Of a DNA stretch of 6,743 bases, positions 1 to 6,743 are shown piece by piece. The stretch's first letter is position 1, and each line of letters begins with the position of its first letter. The DNA comes from DRQF01 sp964559135 (GTDB lineage: Bacteria > Planctomycetota > GCA-002687715 > DRQF01). The position numbers were made by a program, and so were the translations under genes. The stretch is taken from assembly GCA_964559135.1 (NCBI GenBank), contig CAZLGG010000158.1:1-6743 (forward strand), written 5' to 3'. The notes beneath the pieces are model-generated. The model ran no database searches. It saw nothing but the letters and a program-made list of their open reading frames with translations, and was not told the origin of the DNA.

Positions 1-454
1 TGTCGACGGTTGGGCCGTGCCCCGACAGGATGATCTCGCGTTGCGTGGATGTCCCGCCCAGGGTCATGTCCACGAGGACGTAGTCTTCGAGCCCCATCGC
101 ATCGACGAGGTCGCGGGGCCACTCGACCACCGTGAGTCCCTGGTCGAAGAAGAAGTATTCGGACAACTCCATGGCGACCAAGGCGTCGACCTGCTCCAGG
201 CGGTAGAGATCGATGTGGAAGAACGGGCGTCCGTTCGCCAGCGTGTGAGCGTCGACGAGGGTGTACGTCGGGCTCACGATTCGGTCGGTGTCGTCTCCGC
301 CCACGCCCAGGAAAAGTCCCTTGGCGAAGTGGGTCTTTCCGGCACCCATCGCGCCTCGAAGCAGGACGATCGCCTTCGTCGGAAGGCGTGCGCCCAGCCT
401 CCTGCCGATCTCGAGAGTCTCGGCCACCGAATTGGTCGTGAAGTGGACGTCCAT
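1..454 (-). CDS. tsaE: TsaE, tRNA threonylcarbamoyladenosine (t6A) biosynthesis ATPase, 3' end cut by the window edge
   Basis: TsaE is the P-loop ATPase that, with TsaB and TsaD, makes the t6A modification at A37 of ANN-decoding tRNAs in the cytoplasm. The visible 151 residues start MDVHFTTNSV. They carry a Walker A loop GAMGAGKT at residues 34-41, the family block SPTYTLV at 61-67, HIDLYRL at 80-86 and VEWPRD at 110-115 (the IEWP motif of the family). The order and spacing are those of TsaE. The family is usually 150-165 residues long, so the stop should lie just beyond base 1. The ATG at 452-454 is chosen because it sits directly before the conserved N-terminal strand and has GGAAG (468-464 on the minus strand) 9 bases upstream. 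It follows the HEAT-vWA gene by 70 bases. The first Walker A positions (G-A-M rather than G-D-L) are a mild variation; everything else is canonical. Confidence 0.95.
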   Translation of the reverse strand, partial: MDVHFTTNSVAETLEIGRRLGARLPTKAIVLLRGAMGAGKTHFAKGLFLGVGGDDTDRIVSPTYTLVDAHTLANGRPFFHIDLYRLEQVDALVAMELSEYFFFDQGLTVVEWPRDLVDAMGLEDYVLVDMTLGGTSTQREIILSGHGPTVD

Positions 455-464
455 TGTGATTCGC

Positions 465-508
465 TTCCGCACACCGACGGAAGGGGAGGGTAGGCTCCCC
501 CGCGGGAG
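465..508 (-). promoter_or_regulatory. Competing hairpins in the tsaE leader, one covering the ribosome binding site
   Basis: In the 70-base gap before tsaE, read on the minus strand, CTCCC (508-504) can pair with GGGAG (499-495) across a 4-base loop. Alternatively GGGGAG (500-495) can pair with CTCCCC (488-483) across a 6-base loop. The two are mutually exclusive. A third small hairpin, TTCCG (482-478) with CGGAA (469-465), would hide most of the GGAAG Shine-Dalgarno of tsaE. No U-tract follows on the minus strand, so this is not a plain terminator. The pairings are seen in the sequence; any regulatory role is inference. Confidence 0.25.
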
Positions 509-524
509 TTTCAACCGAGCTGCT

Positions 525-2036
525 CTATCTCTTCGACCCCAATTCTACGAAGGTGCCGCCCGTGATCCGCGCGACGTCGACGAGGAATTGCCGACCGATG
601 CCGATCAGATCGAAGCTGATGGTGTGGATCGTCACTCTGGACACCTCATGGTACTCCTCGAGGACGCCCAGGATTTCGTCGGGGACGATCAGCTCACCGC
701 AGGTGGGCTCGCCGTCGGCCAGGAGAAAAACGGTATCGGCCAGGGGCTTCAGCTTGCCGGTGAAGTGAATGCCCTTGCCCTTGATGCCGAAGATCCACTT
801 GATGGCGGCAAACAGGTTGGTCTCTCCCCGCTGCCAGCCTTCCTTCGTGTACGCGCCCCCCTCGGCCCAGGGTTGCAGTTCCTCGACCCAGCGGACCGCG
901 GCCGAGACGTTGCCCGGCGTGGCGGGGACGAGGCGAGGTCGAAAGGGTTGCACCGTGGCGTCGAAGGCGACGATGTCGAAGGATGTGGTCTTCTTCAGCT
1001 TCTTCAGGACGCGGACCAGTTCTTTTTTTGCGAGGCTGATCCTCTTCGTGGACACCCAGCCGGAGGCTCCGCCTCTACTGTTGGTCCGCGGCTGGTAGCG
1101 GATGAACTGATTCATGCTGGCTGAAAGATCCAACACGTAGAGGACCCGCTCCGAGGTCGTCTTGATGCGGTAGTAGTCCGGGGTCTGCCCGCCGGTGTCG
1201 TATCCCGCGAGGTCCGCTTTCTTTTGCGGTAGAGTCTCCGGCACCTGCCATCCGTCCTTCACCCGATCCCACCAGCGTTGCCAGACCTCGGCTTTCGAAC
1301 CGTACTGGTTGCCCGTTATGGCCATGAGCGCGGCTCGGGCGTCTCCGAGAAGACGTCCGCGCGTGCCCGCCATGAAGTGGATGAGGACGGGGATGGAAGA
1401 ACGAGCGCGCAGGCGGCCCAGTGCCGCGAGTGCAGCACTCTTCACCTTCCAGTCCTTGTGGCGCAAGAGTTTTTCGATCGCTGGGGCCACCGATTTGTCA
1501 CCGCTCGCCCCCAAGGCGTCGACGGCGGCGAGCAGGGTTGGGAGGTCATGGGCATCGAGGCTTGCGAGGGCCGCTTCGTTGCCCAGGGACGACCCATGGG
1601 CCGCCAGAGCTTCCAGGTAAGCCGCCTTGACCGCCGACCTCTTTTCCTTCGGAATGAGGGCCGCGAGTTCCTTCAGACCCTGGCCGTCCGTACGGCGTTG
1701 AAGGGCTCGTGCCACACCCATCCTCACGCGCGCGTTCTTGTGCGCAAGCCCCTCGTCGATGAGCACCCGGATGGCCGCCGGCGACTCTTTTCGCGAGAGA
1801 GCCCACGCCGCGCGACGCGCCACTCGGGCGTCCTTGTCGGTCAAGCCGAGGGAGATCAGAAGGCGGGTCGCTTCCGGGCCGTCCACGAAGGCCAACGCCT
1901 CGACCTGACCGACGCGTTCGGCCGCGGACCTGGACTTCATGTACTTGGGGAAATCCGCGAGGAGAGCGGCATCGTTCGTCTTGTCGGACTGCGCCGGAAG
2001 GGCCGCGGCGAGCAACACAACGACGGCGACCCGCAT
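525..2036 (-). CDS. Secreted HEAT-repeat and von Willebrand factor A (vWA) domain protein
   Basis: This is a 503-residue exported protein of unknown role, probably a protein-binding scaffold. Residues 1-16 form a signal peptide (MRVAVVVLLAAALPA, then QS) with no lipobox cysteine. Residues 54-242 hold about six HEAT-type helical repeats of around 32 residues. A linker with WQRWW (252-256) follows, then a vWA domain from about 296 to the C-terminus. The vWA metal site (MIDAS) is complete: DLSAS at 303-307, Thr406 in GETNL and Asp441 in LLADGEPT. A Gly/Ser-rich insertion of about 20 residues follows the DxSxS strand. I chose the ATG at 2036 because it directly opens the signal peptide, leaving 10 bases after the upstream stop. 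ATGs at 2057 (11-base overlap with the upstream gene) and 2087 are in frame; 2057 would give a longer n-region and cannot be excluded. Its location near moxR suggests, but does not prove, a functional link. Confidence 0.88.
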   Translation of the reverse strand: MRVAVVVLLAAALPAQSDKTNDAALLADFPKYMKSRSAAERVGQVEALAFVDGPEATRLLISLGLTDKDARVARRAAWALSRKESPAAIRVLIDEGLAHKNARVRMGVARALQRRTDGQGLKELAALIPKEKRSAVKAAYLEALAAHGSSLGNEAALASLDAHDLPTLLAAVDALGASGDKSVAPAIEKLLRHKDWKVKSAALAALGRLRARSSIPVLIHFMAGTRGRLLGDARAALMAITGNQYGSKAEVWQRWWDRVKDGWQVPETLPQKKADLAGYDTGGQTPDYYRIKTTSERVLYVLDLSASMNQFIRYQPRTNSRGGASGWVSTKRISLAKKELVRVLKKLKKTTSFDIVAFDATVQPFRPRLVPATPGNVSAAVRWVEELQPWAEGGAYTKEGWQRGETNLFAAIKWIFGIKGKGIHFTGKLKPLADTVFLLADGEPTCGELIVPDEILGVLEEYHEVSRVTIHTISFDLIGIGRQFLVDVARITGGTFVELGSKR

Positions 2037-2046
2037 GATGTTCACG

Positions 2047-3171
2047 TCAACGCGCATAAGCTTTGAGAACCCATTCGCGCCAGGCATCTTGAAAACGTGC
2101 GACCGTCATGCCCAGATTCTTGCGAAAAGCCGCTTCGGTATTCCCGCTCGACGTGAGGTCGCGCTCGAGACCCGGGGCGGCGTCGGCGTGTTCGGCGAGG
2201 ATGAAGTCGACGAAGGACCACGAGTAGGCCTGGAGCATGGGCGAGAGCTTCTTCACGTCCCGTTTGGTGAATGTGGCGAGGCTGATGTCTTTCTTGCGTG
2301 AGACGCGAGAGAACATCTTTCCGCGCCATCCTCCGTCCTGCCACTTGTCACGGCGGCTCGACACCTCGCCCGTACAGAAATTCCTCGTGTCGCCGAATTT
2401 TTTCTCCTCCAGCCAGTGGGAGATTCCGGCGGACCACCACCCCGGGTACTCGAACTTGCCGATCGGGTGACCCTGCTGGGTGATCAGGTGCAAGACGTGG
2501 TGGTAGACGTTGGCGTACCGATCCTCGTCCTTGCGGATGACGCGCTTGCCCGCGGCGACGACATAGATGGACGTCCGGGTTCCGAAGAGTTTCGTCGCAT
2601 TGCCGCCGATGATCGTCTGCGTAACACGGTCGCGTTCCTTGAGGTCGCGCACCATGTAGACCTCCCAGCGACCCGTCGTGGGGGATCGGTAGGGGCGGTC
2701 GAACAGCTTCGTCCAGTCGGTGTAGAGGTTCTCGAGGCGTTCGGCGTAGAGGTGGGCCCCCTTGAACATATCAAAGGTCTTCATGCCCACCTTGATCTTC
2801 GGGATGTCGTAGTGGAGATTGAAGTGGTCCGTCTGGATGTGCTCCATCTTCTTGATCCGGAAGCGAGTCTCCAGCGCCTTCGTGTCCTCCAACCACTTCT
2901 TCCGCCGGTCCATTTCGATGTCGAAGGAGAACTTCGCATGGTTGTGGTCGCAGAACTTGCAAGGGATTTTTCCCAAACCGTGGCAGCAGGAGAGACGAAG
3001 GCGGCGTGTGCAGAGGTGGTCGATCGAGGTGGGGCAGACGACCTTTCGGCACTTCTTGTCCTCGCAGGGGACGTAGCCCTCGTTCTTGCAGACGCCGCAG
3101 AAGTCCTCCTGTGCATGGATGGGCAGCGCCAGGAGCAGCATCGGCAGAATCAGGATGATGGGCTTGGGCAT
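2047..3171 (-). CDS. Secreted cysteine-rich protein with degenerate gluzincin-like (pseudo-peptidase) domain
   Basis: I know no named family for this 374-residue protein. Residues 1-20 are a signal peptide ending PIHA, then QED. Residues 25-74 hold ten cysteines. Two stretches, CGVCKNEGYVPC (25-36) and CCHGLGKIPCKFC (62-74), follow the CxxCxGxG spacing of DnaJ zinc-binding modules. The rest, about 110-374, resembles the secreted gluzincin-like domains in which HExxH is followed by a P-x-W-x-x-E-G helix. Here the corresponding parts read HHVLH (224-228) and YPGWWSAGISHW (242-253). The catalytic Glu is therefore His225 and the expected third metal ligand is Ala248. If the alignment is right, it is not an active peptidase and more likely binds something. 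The ATG at 3171 is supported by GAGAGAG (3182-3176) just upstream. It is followed closely by the HEAT-vWA gene, so the two exported proteins are probably co-produced. The signal peptide and cysteines are seen; the fold assignment is inference. Confidence 0.8.
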   Translation of the reverse strand: MPKPIILILPMLLLALPIHAQEDFCGVCKNEGYVPCEDKKCRKVVCPTSIDHLCTRRLRLSCCHGLGKIPCKFCDHNHAKFSFDIEMDRRKKWLEDTKALETRFRIKKMEHIQTDHFNLHYDIPKIKVGMKTFDMFKGAHLYAERLENLYTDWTKLFDRPYRSPTTGRWEVYMVRDLKERDRVTQTIIGGNATKLFGTRTSIYVVAAGKRVIRKDEDRYANVYHHVLHLITQQGHPIGKFEYPGWWSAGISHWLEEKKFGDTRNFCTGEVSSRRDKWQDGGWRGKMFSRVSRKKDISLATFTKRDVKKLSPMLQAYSWSFVDFILAEHADAAPGLERDLTSSGNTEAAFRKNLGMTVARFQDAWREWVLKAYAR

Positions 3172-3217
3172 GAATCTCTCTCGGTCCAGTTCGGCCCATG
3201 ATAGCGTCCTGAACGAG

Positions 3218-3244
3218 AAAGCCGCAAAACGCTGCGTTTTCGGC
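3218..3244 (-). terminator. Terminator-like hairpin after moxR
   Basis: Read on the minus strand, GCCG then AAAACG (3244-3235) pairs with CGTTTT then CGGC (3231-3221) around a CAG loop, with one bulged G at 3225. UUU and a mixed pyrimidine run (UUUCUCGUU) follow. The hairpin begins 10 bases past the moxR stop. The stem is good but the U-tract is short, so termination may be partial. If it works, the secreted pair downstream needs its own promoter. A weak -10-like TATCAT lies at 3203-3198 (minus) without a convincing -35. Confidence 0.45.
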
Positions 3245-3254
3245 GAGGGCGCCC

Positions 3255-4242
<988 letters not shown>

Positions 4243-4250
<8 letters not shown>

Positions 4251-5655
4251 GGGAAGAATCTACCATTCCGGCGGATGATTCGTCCACGCGGGAGCGAAGG
4301 GTGGGGCGGAGTTCGCCCGCCAGGTAGGTGGAACCGGCCACCACGACGCCTCCACGTCGCTCCTTGATCCACGAAGAGGCATCGGCGAGATCCAGGCGAA
4401 CAGCGGGAGTGGATACCCCGAGGGCGGCTTGCGCGCGCTTGGCCAAATCCTCGATCGGCATGGCGCGGGGACTTGGAGGTTCCGTGACCACGAGGCGGGC
4501 GATGTGTCCGCGAAGCGGCGCCAGACAGGATTCGACGTCCTTGTCTCTCAAGAGGCCGAGCAGGAGGTCGGGTTCCCGACCGGGAAACACCCGTTCGATA
4601 CAGGCAGCCAAGCGCCGAAAGCTGTCCGGAGTGTGGGCGGTATCCAAAAGAACCGTCGCGTGACGTCGATCGGCGGGAGGAAACACCTCCGTTCGTCCCG
4701 GAAGCTCGAGATCTCGGAGAGCACGAACGACGAGCGCCGGACGGATGTTCGGGCCTCCCCGCGAGGCCCAGTGGGCCAGGGCTCCGAGCGCGAGGGCCGC
4801 GTTGTCCGTCTGGTGGACCCCCGGCGTCGGGAGGAGAAGGTCCGGGAAGGTCATGGAGGGCGTCCTCACCTCGAATCGCCACCCTTCGGGGGTGGATTGG
4901 AGACCCTCGACCAGGATTTCGCGCCCGAGCCTCCACAGAGGGCATCCGAGTTCGCCGGCGATCTCAGCGATGGCACGACCCGCGGGTGAGGTGTCGTCCG
5001 TGGCGGAGACGGCCGGGAGACCCGGCTTCAGGATTCCGGCTTTCTCCTTGGCGATGCTCCTGTGGTCCGTTCCCAGGACTCGGGTATGCTCGAGGTCGAT
5101 GGGCGTGATGATCGACACCTCGGGAGTCACGAGGTTCGTGGCGTCCAGGCGCCCTCCCAGCCCGACCTCCAGAGCGATCCAGTCGCAGTCCGCCTCTTGG
5201 AACGCCAAGTGGGCCATCGCCGTGATGGACTCGAAGAACGTGGGGAGTCGGGCGGGATCGGAGCGACGGCAGGCTTCCACGTAGGGGGCGAGGCGGTGGG
5301 CGAGATGTACGAATCGAGCTTCCTCGAGGGGGCGGCCACCGACGGCGATCCTCTCGGTCACGTGCTCGAGATGAGGCGAGAGGAAGCGCCCCGTTCGGGC
5401 GCCGTGCTCGCGGCCGATGCGGTCGAGCATGAGCACGACCGATCCCTTCCCCTTCGAACCGGCCACGTGGAGGATGCCTCCGCGGCGTTCCGGGTGGTCG
5501 AGGGCCTCGAGGAGGGCTTCCATGCGATCGAGTTCGAATCGCGGGCCGCGTCGACCGTGGGGCAGGGTCTGCTCGTAATCGGTGAACCCGGCCAGCCATG
5601 CCATGGTCCGGTCGAAGTCGGTCCTCGGTCCGTCGGCCTTTCCTCTGTTTGTCAT
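4243..5655 (-). CDS. folC: Bifunctional folylpolyglutamate synthase / dihydrofolate synthase
   Basis: FolC is a Mur-ligase-superfamily enzyme that adds glutamate to dihydropteroate and/or folates using ATP in the cytoplasm. The 470 residues match the family length of about 420-470. Motifs in order are the P-loop HVAGSKGKGS (63-72), LSPHLEHVTERI (92-103), the substrate segment FESIT then ALEVGLGGRLDATN (161-174), PIDLEH (185-190), IAKEKAGILK (201-210) with the lysine usually carbamoylated in EKAGI, HQTDNAALAL (281-290), LDTAHTPDSF (337-346) and GSTYLAGELR (441-450). The DGAHNP motif is changed to DTAHTP but keeps its Asp and His. The ATG at 5655 lies about 15 residues before the conserved first helix and is the only sensible start; a Shine-Dalgarno is not obvious. 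Whether it has both activities cannot be told here. It is the first gene of the minus-strand string. Confidence 0.95.
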
Positions 5656-5804
5656 GGGGAAGCCTAACCCCGTCTCGGAAGAGCCCGAACCCGCCGAGGT
5701 GGACTTTCTCCGGGGGTGATCGACGCATAGAATGCAACGAGTTTGAACTCCGGCGTGCCTGGAGGCGTTCTTACTCGAGTCATCTCAAACCACTCGGAGC
5801 GTCC
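5656..5804. promoter_or_regulatory. Divergent intergenic region between folC and the plus-strand membrane protein gene
   Basis: These 149 bases separate two divergent starts, so promoters for both should lie here. The best -10-like element for the plus gene is TAGAAT (5728-5733), without a clear -35, and it overlaps a small GCAT-AGA-ATGC inverted repeat (5725-5735). A bulged hairpin CTCCGG-CGTG-CC-T-GGAG sits at 5749-5765, and an 8-base palindrome ACTCGAGT at 5773-5780. I see no convincing promoter for folC. Confidence 0.35.
5796..5799 (+). promoter_or_regulatory. Ribosome binding site for the plus-strand membrane protein
   Basis: GGAG lies 5 bases before the ATG at 5805. This fixes that start and supports the plus strand over the long open frame opposite it. 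Confidence 0.6.
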
Positions 5805-6743
5805 ATGAAAGCCAGGTTTGCCCCAGGTGTCGATTTCGGACGAGGCAAGGCGCCTCTCGTTTTCGTCCTCTTCACCCTCATTCTCATGGTGGGGGCGCTC
5901 GTGTGGCTGACCCGCGTCGAGTCTCGGAAGCGCTACGTCGAAGTGAACGAGATCCAGCCGAAGACCCTCGCGGACAAGGAGATCGAGGCGGCAAGGGTGA
6001 AGCCCGATTTCTCCCCCTTCGATCCGAAGACGATCACCTGGGGAGACGTGGCCGATCTCGACCCCAACGGACAAAGGCTCATTCCCAGGGCAGCGCTGGC
6101 GCGGGCCGCTACCGTTGTCGCGGACTTCTCCTGGGCTCGGATGAAGCTTTCCGCGAGCACGGTCGATCGGGAGGCCAAGGGCTTTCACCGCCTCGATGTC
6201 GTGCGAACTCTCGGATCTCCTGCGAAGGTTCGGGGTCTGCCCGTGGAAGTGGTGGGGCGTCTCGTCGCGACCCAGGATGTCGACCTTTTTGACACCTATG
6301 GATTCAAACTTCCCGACGGTCGCACCAAGGTGGAGGAAGGCGTGATCCTCAGTCGCCCCGACGTTCACGGAGCGAGGATACCGGTCAAGTTCACGCTGTT
6401 GGACGAACAGCCCTATCCTCTCCCTCACCTTGGGTCGCAGGTGAAGTTGCAGGGCGTCTTCTTCAAACTGCAAAGTTTGCAGGCCCGGCCGGCCGGGCCC
6501 TTCGAGACGGGCGTGTGGATCCTCGGCAAGCGCATTTTCAAGTCCTTCGTGTTGCCGACGGCAGAGGAGATTCGTCTCGACCACCTGAAGGACCTCACCA
6601 TCCCGAAGCTGGCGGGTGAGGCCTCCCGAAGCATCTTCGAGGATCCGGCCATCTTCGACGTGATGGCGGAGATCGTTCGAGGCAAGGCTTTCGAGGACGC
6701 GAAGGTGCTCCACTTCAAGTCAGGGCAATTCAAGGAACTCCTC
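5805..6743 (+). CDS. Membrane-anchored hypothetical protein, C-terminus cut by the window edge
   Basis: I do not recognise this family. The 313 visible residues stay open to the right edge. A single hydrophobic segment at about 16-36 (APLVFVLFTLILMVGALVWL) anchors a large soluble part. Basic residues lie on both sides (K2, R4, R13, K15 and R37, R41-R43), so topology is not decided by charge. Residues about 140-225 look rich in beta strand: PVEVVGRLVA (146-155), EEGVILSR (177-184), KFTLLDE (195-201), then LGSQVKLQGVFFKLQ (209-223). A small barrel of OB type is possible but is only a guess from the strand and glycine pattern. The ATG has GGAG 5 bases upstream and directly precedes the basic n-region. 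The gene diverges from folC and shares its upstream region. It contains an 18-base perfect palindrome at 6482-6499. Confidence 0.8.
   Translation, partial: MKARFAPGVDFGRGKAPLVFVLFTLILMVGALVWLTRVESRKRYVEVNEIQPKTLADKEIEAARVKPDFSPFDPKTITWGDVADLDPNGQRLIPRAALARAATVVADFSWARMKLSASTVDREAKGFHRLDVVRTLGSPAKVRGLPVEVVGRLVATQDVDLFDTYGFKLPDGRTKVEEGVILSRPDVHGARIPVKFTLLDEQPYPLPHLGSQVKLQGVFFKLQSLQARPAGPFETGVWILGKRIFKSFVLPTAEEIRLDHLKDLTIPKLAGEASRSIFEDPAIFDVMAEIVRGKAFEDAKVLHFKSGQFKELL
6482..6499. repeat. 18-base perfect GC palindrome inside the plus-strand membrane protein gene
   Basis: GGCCCGGCC followed directly by GGCCGGGCC reads the same on both strands. As RNA it could form a 7-bp stem with a CCGG loop. 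It encodes ARPAG with its flanks. The palindrome is certain; a role is not shown. Confidence 0.85.

Noticed and set aside
495..510. Possible intrinsic terminator on the plus strand (CTCCC-CCGC-GGGAG then TTT)
   Set aside because: No gene on the plus strand ends there, the stem is only 5 bp and the T-run is three bases.
261..2066. Two long plus-strand open frames (261-1124 and 1278-2066) opposite the HEAT-vWA gene and the start of tsaE
   Set aside because: Both are antisense to genes with clear domains, have low-complexity charged products and no convincing ribosome binding site.
2416..3201. 261-codon plus-strand open frame opposite the pseudo-peptidase gene
   Set aside because: The product is a Val, Glu, Asp and Arg-rich shadow; the minus strand has a signal peptide, patterned cysteines and a Shine-Dalgarno.
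4429..5667. Plus-strand open frames opposite folC (4429-4989, 4745-5284 and 5062-5667)
   Set aside because: They are antisense to a full set of FolC motifs and have no domain or start signal of their own.
5664..6713. 349-codon open frame on the minus strand opposite the plus-strand membrane protein gene
   Set aside because: Its product is rich in Arg, His, Glu and Gly with no domain, signal peptide or membrane segment, as expected for the reverse of GC-rich coding DNA. The plus strand has a ribosome binding site, a membrane anchor and stays open to the edge.

Overview
The window looks like chromosome of a GC-rich bacterium (about 60% GC by eye, not counted). A planctomycete or close relative is the best guess. 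This rests on style, not on a marker gene: there is a secreted HEAT-repeat plus von Willebrand factor A (vWA) protein with a W..WW linker, a secreted cysteine-rich protein with DnaJ-like CxxCxGxG spacing, and a MoxR ATPase beside them. No rRNA, tRNA, CRISPR array, insertion sequence or phage gene is visible.

Five genes lie head to tail on the minus strand, reading from right to left. They are folC (5655-4243), a MoxR-family AAA+ ATPase (4250-3255), a secreted protein with a cysteine-rich head and a degenerate gluzincin-like domain (3171-2047), a secreted HEAT-vWA protein (2036-525), and tsaE (454 to beyond base 1). folC and moxR overlap by 8 bases. The secreted pair is separated by 10 bases, or overlaps by 11 if an upstream ATG is used. 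An 83-base gap after moxR holds a terminator-like hairpin, and a 70-base gap before tsaE holds competing hairpins. The string may therefore be more than one transcript.

On the plus strand a divergent gene (5805 to the right edge) encodes a membrane-anchored protein of no family I recognise. It is separated from folC by a 149-base region that presumably holds both promoters.

folC (folate and one-carbon metabolism) and tsaE (tRNA t6A modification) are housekeeping genes. The interesting part is the middle. MoxR ATPases are known to work with vWA proteins, but the vWA protein here carries a signal peptide, and its neighbour is a secreted protein that keeps a metallopeptidase-like frame while lacking both catalytic-site glutamates. 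I infer a possible envelope-located three-gene module (MoxR, pseudo-peptidase, HEAT-vWA). Its function cannot be read from sequence alone.
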